Notes: generated by a model from the sequence alone, not told the origin. DNA of 64,000 bases from Microbacterium sp. LCT-H2 (GCF_001866135.1 NZ_MODW01000001.1:62001-126000), one strand, 5' to 3'; positions 44,742 through 54,004 are shown, numbered from the stretch's first letter. A program made the numbers and translations.

Positions 44742-46217
44742 ATGACTACTGCCCCACCCGCCCCGGTGTCCACCGGACCCACCGGTACCCTGGACCGCTT
44801 CTTCGAGATCAGCAAGCGCGGATCGACGATCGGCACCGAGATCCGTGGAGGCCTCGTGACGTTCGTCACGATGGCGTACATCGTGATCCTGAACCCGATC
44901 ATCCTGTCCGGAAAGCCGGACGTCGCCGGCGACATGCTCGACTTCAACGCCGTCGGCGCCGCGACGGCCCTGACCGCCGGCATCATGACGATCCTCTTCG
45001 GTGTCGTCACCCGCCTGCCGTTCGGCTTCGCCGCCGGTCTCGGCATCAACGCCTTCGTCGCGTTCTCCGTCGTCGGCCAGGTCACCTGGCCCGAGGCGAT
45101 GGCGCTCGTGATGATCAACGGCGTCGTGATCGTGCTGCTCGCCGCCACGGGGCTGCGGAAGGCGATCTTCGATGCCGTGCCGTTCCAGCTCAAGATCGCG
45201 ATCACGGTCGGTATCGGCCTCTTCATCGCCTTCATCGGCTTCGTGAACTCCGGCTTCGTCACCGCGACCGGTGCCTCGTCGCCGCCCGTCGGCCTCGGCG
45301 TCAACGGCTCCGTCGCGACGGTGCCGAGCCTGCTGTTCGTGATCACCCTGCTCCTCACCGGCATCCTCGTCGCGCTCCGCATCAAGGGCGGCATGCTCAT
45401 CGGCCTCATCGGCGGCACCGTGCTCGCGGTCATCGTCGAGGCCATCTGGCACATCGGTGCCCGCGGCGTCGACGACGAGGGCAATGTCGTCAACCCCGGC
45501 GGCTGGGGCCTCACCGTCCCGGCACTGAACGGCTCCCCCGTCAGCGTTCCCGACCTGAGCCTCATCGGCGCCGTCGACTTCTCGTTCGACCTCGGCAAGG
45601 TCAGCCTCGTCGCGCTCGTGATGATCGTCTTCACGCTCCTCTTCACGAACTTCTTCGACGCCATGGGCACCATGACGGGCCTGGCGAAGGAGGCGAACCT
45701 CGCCGACGACAACGGCGACTTCCCGCGCATCAAGTCGGCACTGGTGGTCGAGGGCGTCGGAGCGATCGCCGGTGGTGCGACCTCCTCGTCCTCCAGCACG
45801 GTCTTCATCGAGTCCGGCGCCGGCATCGGAGAGGGTGCCAGGACGGGTCTCGCGAACGTCGTGACGGGCATCGTGTTCCTCATCGCGATGTTCCTCACCC
45901 CCCTGACCTCGATCGTGCCGACCGAGATCGCCGCCGCAGCGCTCATCATCGTGGGCGCCATGATGATGGCCCAGATCCGGCACATCGACTTCGGCGACTT
46001 CCGGGTGCTCCTGCCGGTGTTCCTCACGGTCTCGGTCATGCCGCTGACGTACTCGATCGCCAACGGCATCGGGGCGGGCTTCGTGAGCTGGGTGCTCATC
46101 CACGCCTTCTCCGGCAAGGCCAAGACCATCAGCCCGCTGCTGTGGGTGGTCGGCGCCGGCTTCCTCATCTTCTTCGCCCGAGGTCCCATCGAGGCCCTCT
46201 TCGGCGTCGGGATCTAG
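44742..46217 (+). CDS. NCS2 family purine permease (AzgA/PbuG type)
   Basis: A 491-residue transporter with about 12-14 membrane segments. AzgA-group signatures are RGGLVTFVTMAYIVILNPII, FAAGLGINAFVAFSVVGQ, NFFDAMGTMTGLAKEANLAD and ATSSSSSTVFIESGAGIGEG. Members take up adenine, guanine or hypoxanthine by proton symport. CGGAGG lies before the ATG. It sits near the purine synthesis genes but has its own promoter (TAGCGT upstream). A tandem pair of hairpin repeats follows the stop. Confidence 0.93.
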   Translation: MTTAPPAPVSTGPTGTLDRFFEISKRGSTIGTEIRGGLVTFVTMAYIVILNPIILSGKPDVAGDMLDFNAVGAATALTAGIMTILFGVVTRLPFGFAAGLGINAFVAFSVVGQVTWPEAMALVMINGVVIVLLAATGLRKAIFDAVPFQLKIAITVGIGLFIAFIGFVNSGFVTATGASSPPVGLGVNGSVATVPSLLFVITLLLTGILVALRIKGGMLIGLIGGTVLAVIVEAIWHIGARGVDDEGNVVNPGGWGLTVPALNGSPVSVPDLSLIGAVDFSFDLGKVSLVALVMIVFTLLFTNFFDAMGTMTGLAKEANLADDNGDFPRIKSALVVEGVGAIAGGATSSSSSTVFIESGAGIGEGARTGLANVVTGIVFLIAMFLTPLTSIVPTEIAAAALIIVGAMMMAQIRHIDFGDFRVLLPVFLTVSVMPLTYSIANGIGAGFVSWVLIHAFSGKAKTISPLLWVVGAGFLIFFARGPIEALFGVGI

Positions 46218-46222
46218 CCCCG

Positions 46223-46282
46223 CTTCGAATCGCGCACATGGCCCCATTCCGACACGGAATGGGGCCATTTGCGCGACTTGAG
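46223..46282. repeat. Hairpin repeat copy R2
   Basis: Outer arms CTTCGAATCGCGCA and TGCGCGACTTGAG flank a perfect 13-bp inner stem (ATGGCCCCATTCC with its complement, loop GACAC). It begins 5 bp after the permease stop codon. Confidence 0.82.
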
Positions 46283-46335
46283 GGAGGTGGGAGCTCCACC
46301 GTCAGGAGGAGTGGGCCGGGGCAGACGGCTCGCCG

Positions 46336-46391
46336 GAATCGCGCAATTGGTCCCATTCGGCCGCGGAATGGGACCAATCGCGCGACTTGAG
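46336..46391. repeat. Hairpin repeat copy R3
   Basis: Outer arms GAATCGCGCA and CGCGCGACTTGAG flank a different perfect 13-bp inner stem (ATTGGTCCCATTC with its complement). It is in tandem with R2; both are followed by GGAGGTGGG, so flanking sequence was copied with the hairpin. Confidence 0.82.
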
Positions 46392-46423
46392 GGAGGTGGG
46401 CCGGCAGGAACCGGGGGTATGAC

Positions 46424-46453
46424 GAAGGCCCCGGGGTGGAGCCCGGGGCCTTC
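46424..46453 (-). terminator. Terminator after sucCD
   Basis: A 12-bp stem GAAGGCCCCGGG with CCCGGGGCCTTC and a 6-nt loop lies 20 bp past the sucD stop. Confidence 0.75.
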
Positions 46454-46472
46454 AGGTCAAGCGTAGCTCAGA

Positions 46473-47375
<903 letters not shown>

Positions 47376-47402
47376 AGCTCTGGTTCCTTGTGTCTCAGGC
47401 GA

Positions 47403-48569
47403 TCAAGCGTTGGCGAGCTCGGCGGCCTTGTCGGCGCCCTCGTCCATGGTGGCGGCCAGGGTGACAAGCGGGTGCGCGTAGTCGGCGAGGATCGCGCGAC
47501 CCTCGTCGACGCGGTTGCCGTCGAGGCGGACGACGAGCGGCTTCGAGGCCGTGTCGCCCAGCGTCTCCAGGGCGCCCTTGATGCCGTTGGCGACGGCGTC
47601 GCACGCCGTGATGCCGCCGAACACGTTGACGAACACGCTCTTGACCTGCGGGTCGCCGAGGATGACGTCGAGACCGGCGGCCATGACCTCGGCCGAGGCG
47701 CCACCGCCGATGTCGAGGAAGTTCGCGGGCTTGACGCCGTTGTGGTTCTCACCGGCGTAGGCGACGACGTCGAGCGTCGACATGACCAGGCCCGCGCCGT
47801 TGCCGATGATGCCGACCTCGCCGTCGAGCTTGACGTAGTTGAGGCCGGACGCCTTGGCCTTGGCCTCGAGCGGGTCGGCGGCGTCCTTGTCCTCGAGCGC
47901 CTCGTGCTCGGGGTGACGGATCTCGGAGGCGTTGTCGTCGAGGGTGACCTTGCCGTCGAGCGCGATGATGTCGCCGTCTTCGGTGCGGACGAGCGGGTTG
48001 ACCTCGACGAGCGTCGCGTCCTCACCCTTGTAGACGTCGTACAGCTTCACGAACACGTCGGAGACCTTCTCGACGAGGTCCTCCGGGAAGTTCGCGGCGC
48101 GGGCGATCTCGACCGCCTTGTCCTTGTCGATGCCGGTCAGCGGGTTGACCTCGACGCGGGCGAGCGCCTCGGGCTTCTCGACGGCGAGCTGCTCGATCTC
48201 CATGCCGCCCTCGACGGAGCAGAGGGAGAGGTAGGAGCGGTTGGCGCGGTCGAGCAGCACGGAGAAGTAGAACTCCTCGGCGATGCGGGCACCCTGCGCG
48301 ACCATGACGCGCTTGACGACGTGGCCCTTGATGTCGAGCCCGAGGATGGCCTTCGCGGCCTCGTACGCCTCGTCGGGGGTCTTGGCGACCTTGACACCGC
48401 CGGCCTTGCCGCGGCCTCCGGTCTTGACCTGGGCCTTGACGACCACGACACCGCCGATCTTCTCGGCAGCCGCCTTCACCTCCTCGGGGGTGTCCGCGAC
48501 GATGCCGGCGAGGACCGGCACTCCGTACTTCTCGAAAACGTCTCGTGCCTGGTACTCGTACAGATCCAC
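47403..48569 (-). CDS. sucC: Succinyl-CoA synthetase beta subunit
   Basis: A 388-residue beta subunit with an ATP-grasp fold. Motifs: [58 protein letters not shown] and [18 protein letters not shown]. The GTG at 48569 gives the conserved N-terminus and follows GAAGGAAGC. A TAGGCT -10 lies upstream in the divergent region shared with the toxin operon. It operates with SucD in the TCA cycle, near icd. Confidence 0.97.
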   Translation of the reverse strand: MDLYEYQARDVFEKYGVPVLAGIVADTPEEVKAAAEKIGGVVVVKAQVKTGGRGKAGGVKVAKTPDEAYEAAKAILGLDIKGHVVKRVMVAQGARIAEEFYFSVLLDRANRSYLSLCSVEGGMEIEQLAVEKPEALARVEVNPLTGIDKDKAVEIARAANFPEDLVEKVSDVFVKLYDVYKGEDATLVEVNPLVRTEDGDIIALDGKVTLDDNASEIRHPEHEALEDKDAADPLEAKAKASGLNYVKLDGEVGIIGNGAGLVMSTLDVVAYAGENHNGVKPANFLDIGGGASAEVMAAGLDVILGDPQVKSVFVNVFGGITACDAVANGIKGALETLGDTASKPLVVRLDGNRVDEGRAILADYAHPLVTLAATMDEGADKAAELANA

Positions 48570-48611
48570 TGTGCTTCCTTCACTGGGCTGCGGTCTGGTC
48601 TGGTGATTCTC

Positions 48612-48645
48612 TCGATGTCGAGACATCGACCAGTCCCCCAGCCTA
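48612..48645 (-). promoter_or_regulatory. sucCD promoter and leader hairpin
   Basis: TAGGCT (48640-48645, minus strand) is the probable -10. The leader contains the perfect 8-bp inverted repeat TCGATGTC/GACATCGA (48612-48629) about 45 bp before the sucC start, a possible operator or mRNA hairpin. Confidence 0.5.
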
Positions 48646-48705
48646 CTACCGCAGGCTGAACGCTCCGACGCCCCGACGCCCTCCCCGACGCGCCGACGCC
48701 TCCGG

Positions 48706-48711
48706 TACGAT
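48706..48711 (+). promoter_or_regulatory. -10 element of the toxin operon
   Basis: TACGAT lies 29 bp upstream of the ATG at 48740, with a GGGGAGA ribosome-binding site between. The -35 is unclear in the GC-rich CGACGCC repeats before it. Confidence 0.45.
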
Positions 48712-48739
48712 TCTTGAGCGTCGAGGCAGGGGAGACGAG

Positions 48740-49153
48740 ATGACGGACACCTTCGACTGGTCTGATCCGGTGGCGACACGCGCGCGCATCGAGCAGCAGG
48801 TGAAGGACGCGGAGCGCCGCGCAGCGCAGGCCGCGCAGGTGCGCGACGACATCGCGGGCGTGCGGGAGCAGGCGGCCTCTCCGGGCCGCGACGTCACCGT
48901 GACGGTGGACGCCTCCGGGCGCCTCGCCGACGTCGCGCTCACGGACGCCGCTCTGCAGCGCTCCCCCGCCGCCCTCGGCGCCCTCATCGTCACCCTCGCC
49001 GCCACCGCGCAGAAGGCGGCGGGCGCGCGGGCGGTCGAGATCGCGGCGGAGGCCTTCGGCGCGGAGGACGCGGCGGTCGCACATCTGCGTGAGGAGATCG
49101 CCGAGCTCCCCGACCCGAGTCAGGACGGCCGACCGCAGATCGAGTACCGCTGA
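48740..49153 (+). CDS. YbaB/EbfC family protein, first gene of toxin operon
   Basis: A 137-residue protein similar to YbaB/EbfC nucleoid-associated proteins. It has an N-terminal helix with coiled-coil character ([20 protein letters not shown]), a beta segment [20 protein letters not shown], and a C-terminal helix. In actinobacteria, YbaB-like genes often precede EspC-like and large effector genes of type VII secretion clusters, as here. Whether it binds DNA or acts as a chaperone is unknown. Its stop overlaps the next start by one base. Confidence 0.78.
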   Translation: MTDTFDWSDPVATRARIEQQVKDAERRAAQAAQVRDDIAGVREQAASPGRDVTVTVDASGRLADVALTDAALQRSPAALGALIVTLAATAQKAAGARAVEIAAEAFGAEDAAVAHLREEIAELPDPSQDGRPQIEYR

Positions 49154-49482
49154 TGGCCGAGCTGATCGCCGTCGACACCGAGACCGTCCGCCAGCACGCC
49201 CAGCGCGTCGCGCAGATCGCCGCGGACGTCCGGCTCGCCGAGAACGCCGCCGGCTCGATGAACGTGGGCGGCGGCGCCTTCGGCGTGATGTGCGCCTTCC
49301 TCGTCCCCCCGGCGCAGCTCGTCTCGTCGATCGCCGCGGGCGCGATCACCGCCGCCGCGACGATGCTGGAGAAGTCCGAGGAGCAGCTCCGCGGCCTGGC
49401 GGACGACTTCGACGAGGGAGAGCAGCGTCAGCTCGATTCGATCCGCGGGCTGCTGTCGTCTGTGGAGGGCGCTCGCCGATGA
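49153..49482 (+). CDS. EspC-like type VII secretion target/partner
   Basis: A 109-residue helical protein with the EspC/T7SS-target layout: IAVDTETVRQHAQRVAQIAA, a short middle with FGVMCAFLVPPAQLV, and ATMLEKSEEQLRGLADDFDE leading to a charged end. Such small proteins pair with or pilot ESX substrates. No WXG motif is seen. It is coupled to both neighbours by overlaps (TGATG and ATGA). No ESX core genes (EccC, EccD, MycP) are in the window, so the machinery must be elsewhere if used. Confidence 0.72.
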   Translation: MAELIAVDTETVRQHAQRVAQIAADVRLAENAAGSMNVGGGAFGVMCAFLVPPAQLVSSIAAGAITAAATMLEKSEEQLRGLADDFDEGEQRQLDSIRGLLSSVEGARR

Positions 49483-50942
49483 CCCCGCCGAACCCGCTGG
49501 TGGCGGGACCGATCGACCCGACGACGCCGTTCAGCGGAGCCGGTCTGCTCGAGGACGGCTACGACCTCGTGAACGCGATCGAGAGCGGGGACTGGGTCTC
49601 CGGAGGACTGGCGTCTTTCTCCGCCCTCGCGAACACCGTGGCCACGGCCATGGATCCGCTCGGCTCGCTGATCGCCGCCGGATTGGGGTGGCTGATGGAC
49701 CACCTCGAGCCGCTCAAGGGCTGGCTCAACGACCTGACCGGCGATGCGGGCGAAGTCGCCGGTTTCGCGGCGACCTGGGGCAACATCGCGCAGCAGCTGC
49801 AGCAGGCGGGCGAGACCCTCGACGCCCGCCTCTCCGACGTCAGCTCGATGTCGGGCGAGGCGATCGCGGCCTACCTCCGGCTGCAGTCCGACGTCGCCGC
49901 CCACATCTCCGCGGCCGCTGCCTGGGCCGGCGGGATGAAGACCGGCATGGAGACCGCGTCCATGCTCGTGCAGATCGTGCACGAGCTGGTGCGCGACACC
50001 CTGTCGCAGCTGGTCGGCTCCCTCATCTCCTATGCGAGCACGCTCGTCGTGTCGCTGGGCACCGCCACCCCGTACGTCATCGCGCAGGCCACGAGCCGCG
50101 TCTCGGCCATGACCGCCCGGATCTCCGGCACCGTGCTCAAGCTCGTGGACGCCGTGACGGCCCTCACGAAGCACCTCGACGAGCTCAAGTCGCTGTTCCA
50201 GCGCCTCGGCGACCTCTTCTCGCGCGGCCCGGGCGGTGGGCATGGCCCGTCCGGCCCCGGAGCCCCGCACGGCCCTGACGGCAGCTCCCCCGGGGGCTCG
50301 TCCCCCGACGGCTCTTCGCCCGGCAGCTCCGGCCCCGCGAGCCCCAGCGTGCGCGACCAGAGCACACTCACGGACGAGCAGATCCAGACCTACCTCGACC
50401 GCAACTACCCGGAGTACGCCGACGACTTCGCGGACAACGGCACGCTCCCGCCCGACGTCCAGATCCCCAAGGGACCGGACGTGCTCCAGCCCGACGGGAG
50501 CATCGACTGGAGCCAGGTTCCCGGCGACGGGTACGTGCTCGATGCGAGCGGCGAGCCGATCCGGCAGCCGCACACTCCACAGGTGGGAGACGTCCTCGAC
50601 CGCTACGGCCCTCCGGAGGGCCGCTACACGTCCCCGGTGCCTGAGAACGGCCCGTATACCTACGATCAGCGGTCCCTCCCGTATGTGGAGAACCCGGCCC
50701 ACTACCACCGCTATGAAGTGGTCGGCGACATGTCCGATCTTCGAAGCGTCTACGACCGCGCTCCGCAACACGTCAAGGACGAACTCCTGGCGGGCGGATT
50801 CAAGCCCGAGTATCTGGGTTCGCAGGGCTACCGAGGAGACATCGCGCCCGGGTTCGGCTCGACGGGCGGCGGGGTGCAGGTCCAGCTTCCCCTCACGGCC
50901 GCACAGTTGATCACACTCGGCGTACTGAAGGAGATTCCATGA
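49479..50942 (+). CDS. Polymorphic toxin with helical T7SS N-region and C-terminal TNT domain
   Basis: A 487-residue secreted-toxin candidate. Residues about 1-245 form a long helical region resembling WXG100/PPE-like ESX substrates (WGNIAQQLQQAGETLDARLS, AWAGGMKTGMETASMLVQIV). Residues about 247-295 are a Gly/Pro/Ser linker. Residues 369-487 match the tuberculosis necrotizing toxin (TNT) fold: LDRYGPPEGRYTSP, QRSLPYVENPAHYHRYEVVG, APGFGSTGGGVQVQLPL with the conserved glutamine. TNT domains hydrolyse NAD+ and kill the target cell. No Sec signal is evident, fitting type VII export. The overlapping next gene is the probable antidote. Confidence 0.85.
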   Translation: MTPPNPLVAGPIDPTTPFSGAGLLEDGYDLVNAIESGDWVSGGLASFSALANTVATAMDPLGSLIAAGLGWLMDHLEPLKGWLNDLTGDAGEVAGFAATWGNIAQQLQQAGETLDARLSDVSSMSGEAIAAYLRLQSDVAAHISAAAAWAGGMKTGMETASMLVQIVHELVRDTLSQLVGSLISYASTLVVSLGTATPYVIAQATSRVSAMTARISGTVLKLVDAVTALTKHLDELKSLFQRLGDLFSRGPGGGHGPSGPGAPHGPDGSSPGGSSPDGSSPGSSGPASPSVRDQSTLTDEQIQTYLDRNYPEYADDFADNGTLPPDVQIPKGPDVLQPDGSIDWSQVPGDGYVLDASGEPIRQPHTPQVGDVLDRYGPPEGRYTSPVPENGPYTYDQRSLPYVENPAHYHRYEVVGDMSDLRSVYDRAPQHVKDELLAGGFKPEYLGSQGYRGDIAPGFGSTGGGVQVQLPLTAAQLITLGVLKEIP

Positions 50943-51223
50943 CCGAGCTCACCTCCGACGACGTGCAGCGCATCATCGCCGATGAGAAGCTCACCGCCAC
51001 CGCGAACTGGTTCGGCCCCACCGGTCGACCACAGTCATCGGCGTGGATCGACCGCGACGGCGACGCGTGGATCGTGTGGGAGACGGACGAGCGCGGCGGC
51101 AGATTCCACGATCCCGTCCGCTTCGACTCGGAGTCGGAGGCGTTCGACTTCTTCCTGCGGATCGCGCGCCGCTACCGGGCGTCGGACGCGCACGCCGTCC
51201 GACGGATCGAGGGCCGGGAATGA
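50939..51223 (+). CDS. Probable immunity protein for the TNT toxin
   Basis: A 94-residue acidic cytoplasmic protein: WIDRDGDAWIVWETDERGGR followed by FHDPVRFDSESEAFDFFLRI. It starts within the toxin stop (ATGA). It shares a DER...R-x-F...E-x-EA...F pattern with the product of 51660-51947, showing that the two are related. Position directly behind a toxin, small size and the second copy behind a second toxin module make immunity the best reading. No biochemical motif is recognised, and direct binding to TNT is inference. Confidence 0.7.
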   Translation: MTELTSDDVQRIIADEKLTATANWFGPTGRPQSSAWIDRDGDAWIVWETDERGGRFHDPVRFDSESEAFDFFLRIARRYRASDAHAVRRIEGRE

Positions 51224-51663
51224 CGGAGCTCTGGATCGGACCCGACGGCGTCGCCATCGATCGCGAGCCGCTCCCCCGCGGCGCGGAGGTGTGGGACATG
51301 TACGGGCCGCTCAACACGCGCTACGTCTACCTCGTGGAGAACGGACGGCCGGCCGCCTACCCGGAGCGCTCCCTGCCCTGGGTCGAGAACCCCGCGGCGT
51401 ACCACCAGTTCCTCGTGGTCGGCGACTGCGTCCACCTCCGCGCGGCGTACGAGCGCTCGGAGGACGCCGTCCTCCGACGGGACCTGGACGACCTGGTGGA
51501 CATCGGCTACTACCGCTGGGACGCCCCGATCTTCCGCGGCACGGTGGCCCCGGCCTTCGGCGACCCCGGCGGCGCGACCCAGCTCGTGCTGCCCCTCCCC
51601 CTCACGTTCTACCTGCGTCTCGGTCTGGTCCGGGAGCTGGCCGTCCCCGGAGCATCCGCATGA
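51220..51663 (+). CDS. Detached TNT-domain module (orphan toxin cassette)
   Basis: A 147-residue protein that consists almost only of a TNT-like domain. It aligns with the C-terminus of the upstream toxin: RSLPWVENPAAYHQFLVVGD against RSLPYVENPAHYHRYEVVGD, then APAFGDPGGATQLVLPL with the conserved glutamine. It lacks the helical export region and linker. Its ATG overlaps the upstream immunity stop. Such orphan modules in polymorphic toxin loci are thought to recombine onto the delivery gene. Without export it must be neutralised or inactive; the next gene may do this. Confidence 0.75.
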   Translation: MTELWIGPDGVAIDREPLPRGAEVWDMYGPLNTRYVYLVENGRPAAYPERSLPWVENPAAYHQFLVVGDCVHLRAAYERSEDAVLRRDLDDLVDIGYYRWDAPIFRGTVAPAFGDPGGATQLVLPLPLTFYLRLGLVRELAVPGASA

Positions 51664-51947
51664 ACCGCGACACCGTCCTCGCCGACCTCCGCGCGCGTGG
51701 CTCCGTCGGCTTCTGCTTCTTCGACGACCCCCGGGGCAAGACGAACGCCGTCGTGGTGTCGTACGGCAGGGAGGGCTACCAGACCTGGATCCAGGACGAG
51801 CGCGCGCAGCCGATCGAGGGGTCGCTGCGGGTGTTCGCCGCAGAGCAGGAGGCGCTGGCCGACTTCGCCCATCGTGTGCAGCTCTGGAACCGCGTCAGCG
51901 GGGTGCTCTCGCCGGGGCCGTCGGGCGCCGGTGCCGCAGCGGTCTAG
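51660..51947 (+). CDS. Second probable immunity protein
   Basis: A 95-residue protein related to the product of 50939-51223: YGREGYQTWIQDERAQPIEG then LRVFAAEQEALADFAHRVQL. The start overlaps the orphan TNT stop (ATGA), so it is coupled to that module. Sequence divergence from the first copy is high, as expected if each binds its own toxin variant. It ends the operon; a TetR gene with its own predicted leaderless promoter follows 9 bp later. Confidence 0.68.
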   Translation: MNRDTVLADLRARGSVGFCFFDDPRGKTNAVVVSYGREGYQTWIQDERAQPIEGSLRVFAAEQEALADFAHRVQLWNRVSGVLSPGPSGAGAAAV

Positions 51948-51950
51948 GCT
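51945..51950 (+). promoter_or_regulatory. -10 element of leaderless tetR transcript
   Basis: TAGGCT overlaps the last codons of the second immunity gene, is followed by TTCGCC (6 nt) and the ATG at 51957. Confidence 0.6.
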
Positions 51951-51956
51951 TTCGCC

Positions 51957-52622
51957 ATGCACGAATCCGCAGAGCTGCGCACCGGGGGCGTCGTCGCCGC
52001 CGCGCTCGAACTCTTCAGCGCCCAGGGGTTCGACCAGACGTCCGTGGAGCAGATCGCCAAGGCCGCCGGCGTCTCCCGGTCGACCTTCTTCCGGCAGTTC
52101 GGCGGCAAGGAGGACGTGGTCTTCGCCGATCACGAAGTCCTCCTGGAGCAGCTCCGGGAGTTCCTCGACGAGGGGCACGACGATCCGTGGGGCGCGGTCT
52201 GCGCCGCATCGGAGTCGGTGTTCACGCACTTCGCGAACGACCCGGAGCTCGCGCGACGGCGCTATCAGATCGTGCGGGAGGTGCCGGTGCTCCGCGAACG
52301 CGAGATCATCACCGTGTTCCGCTACGAGCGGCTGTTCGACGAATACCTGCGCAGCGCCCTCCCGGGAGTGGATCCGCTGGACGCGGTGGGCTTCGCTGCG
52401 CTCGTGACGGCGGTGCACAACCACGTGCTGCGGCAGCTCCTGCGCGGACGGAAGAAGGTGCCGCTGGCCACCCTCCAGACCGCGCTCGCGGATGCGCGTC
52501 GGCGGTACGGCGTGGGCGAGGCCGCCGACGCGGGCGCTCCGGACGACGTGGTCGTGGCGGTCTTCCCCCGGTCGATGCCGATCGCCGAGGTGACGAGGAG
52601 GCTCCGCTCCGAGCTCGACTGA
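51957..52622 (+). CDS. TetR family transcriptional regulator
   Basis: A 221-residue TetR-family protein. The DNA-binding domain (about residues 10-58) includes AALELFSAQGFDQTSVEQIA followed by KAAGVSRSTFFRQFGGKEDV. The remaining helical domain is unclassified. A palindrome GTATCG-N7-CGATAC lies between it and the acyl-CoA dehydrogenase gene downstream, which is its likely target. Family members in such pairs often respond to acyl-CoA. Effector is unknown. Confidence 0.88.
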   Translation: MHESAELRTGGVVAAALELFSAQGFDQTSVEQIAKAAGVSRSTFFRQFGGKEDVVFADHEVLLEQLREFLDEGHDDPWGAVCAASESVFTHFANDPELARRRYQIVREVPVLREREIITVFRYERLFDEYLRSALPGVDPLDAVGFAALVTAVHNHVLRQLLRGRKKVPLATLQTALADARRRYGVGEAADAGAPDDVVVAVFPRSMPIAEVTRRLRSELD

Positions 52623-52648
52623 GTCGACCGAGGCGGTCCTGGTACCGA

Positions 52649-52667
52649 GTATCGAGGAGTACGATAC
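52649..52667. promoter_or_regulatory. Putative TetR operator before acyl-CoA dehydrogenase
   Basis: A perfect palindrome GTATCG-N7-CGATAC lies 22 bp before the dehydrogenase start, overlapping a possible -10 TACGAT. Confidence 0.6.
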
Positions 52668-52689
52668 CTGGTGTCACGAAGGAGCACCC

Positions 52690-53925
52690 ATGAGCACCGA
52701 AGCCTCTCCCTTCCCCGGCGAGCGCGTCTCGTCCTACGACGTCACCGGGCGACAGGACAGCGACTACTACGCGGTCTTCACCGACATCCCCGCCGCCGAC
52801 CGGAAGGCCTGGGACCGCGCGAAGGCGTATGTCGACGAGGTCGCTCCGCAGATGGCCGAGGCGTGGGACCGTGCCGAGTACCCGCTCGACGCCGCCCGCC
52901 GCATGGGCGAGATGGACCTCGTCGTCGACGGCGTCGACCACCCCGCATTGACCCGGCTCTCCCCGCTCGCCGCAGGCCTGGTCAACATGGAGATCTCGCG
53001 CGGCGACGGCTCCCTCGGCACGATCCTCGCGGTGCAGGGCGGGCTCGCGCTGCGGACGCTCGCGCTGTTCGGCTCGCCCGCCCAGCAGGACCGCTGGCTC
53101 ACGGCACTCGCCGACGGCTCGGTGCTCGGGTCCTTCGCCCTGACCGAGCCCGACCACGGCTCCGACTCCGTCTCGCTGGAGACCGTGGCCCGCCGCGACG
53201 GGGACTCCTGGGTGCTCCGCGGTGCCAAGAAGTGGATCGGCAACGGCGCCTCGGGCGGCATCACGTTCGTCTGGGCACGGGTCGAGGACGAGTCCGCCGC
53301 CGAGCACGGGGCGGTGCGGTGCTTCCTCGTCGAGCAGGACACCCCCGGATACACCGGCACCGTGATCCGCGGGAAGGCCTCCCTCCGCGCGATCCATCAG
53401 GCCCACATCCGCCTGGACGACGTGCGGGTGCCGCTGGACGCGGTGCTGCCGGGGACGAAGAGCTTCAAGGACGCCTCGACCGTGCTGTACGCCACCCGGT
53501 CCGGGGTCGCCTGGTCGGCGCTGGGTCACGCGACGGCCTGCTACGAGGCGGCGCTCGCCTACGCGAAGCAGCGCGTGCAGTTCGGCAAGCCGCTCGCGAA
53601 GTTCCAGATGGTGCAGGAGCGGCTCACGCACATGCTGGAGGATCTGACGGCGATGCAGCTCTACTGCCGCCGGATGGCCGATCTGGAGCAGGCGGGGGCG
53701 CTGCGGCCGACGCAGGCCTCGCTCGCGAAGTTCCACAACACCCGGGCGGCCCGGCGGATCGCCGCGACGGCGCGGGATCTCCTCGGCGGCAACGGCATCC
53801 TCCTGGAGAACGGCGTCATGCAGCACCTGGCCGACATCGAGGCCATCCACACCTACGAGGGCACCGAATCCGTGCAGGCCCTGCTGCTCGGACGCGACAT
53901 CACCGGGATGAGCGCCTTCGCCTAG
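52690..53925 (+). CDS. Acyl-CoA dehydrogenase, glutaryl-CoA dehydrogenase-like
   Basis: A 411-residue flavoprotein. It has the acyl-CoA dehydrogenase domains in order: helical N-domain (about 30-135), beta domain with FALTEPDHGSDSVSLETVAR and KKWIGNGASGGITFVWARVE, and C-terminal helical domain with KPLAKFQMVQERLTHMLEDL. The catalytic glutamate lies in IHTYEGTESVQALLLGRDIT, the position used by glutaryl-CoA dehydrogenases. AAGGAG-type SD (ACGAAGGAGC) precedes the ATG. Acyl-chain choice is not predictable. A hairpin repeat follows the stop. Confidence 0.92.
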   Translation: MSTEASPFPGERVSSYDVTGRQDSDYYAVFTDIPAADRKAWDRAKAYVDEVAPQMAEAWDRAEYPLDAARRMGEMDLVVDGVDHPALTRLSPLAAGLVNMEISRGDGSLGTILAVQGGLALRTLALFGSPAQQDRWLTALADGSVLGSFALTEPDHGSDSVSLETVARRDGDSWVLRGAKKWIGNGASGGITFVWARVEDESAAEHGAVRCFLVEQDTPGYTGTVIRGKASLRAIHQAHIRLDDVRVPLDAVLPGTKSFKDASTVLYATRSGVAWSALGHATACYEAALAYAKQRVQFGKPLAKFQMVQERLTHMLEDLTAMQLYCRRMADLEQAGALRPTQASLAKFHNTRAARRIAATARDLLGGNGILLENGVMQHLADIEAIHTYEGTESVQALLLGRDITGMSAFA

Positions 53926-53927
53926 CC

Positions 53928-53988
53928 CTTCGAATCGCTCACTGTGCTGGATTCGGCGGCCGGATGCAGCACAGTGCGCGACTCGAAG
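53928..53988. repeat. Hairpin repeat copy R4
   Basis: Outer arms CTTCGAATCGCTCA (53928-53941) and TGCGCGACTCGAAG (53975-53988) flank an inner stem CTGTGCTG/CAGCACAG plus ATTCGG/CCGGAT. The outer arms match R1-R3, while the inner stem is unrelated in sequence but self-complementary. It begins 2 bp after the dehydrogenase stop. Confidence 0.82.
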
Positions 53989-54004
53989 CAGAGGAGGCGG
54001 CAGT

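Noticed and set aside
46223..46391. Tandem hairpins as a CRISPR array
   Set aside because: Only two units, the variable part is a palindromic stem and not a spacer, and no cas gene is present.
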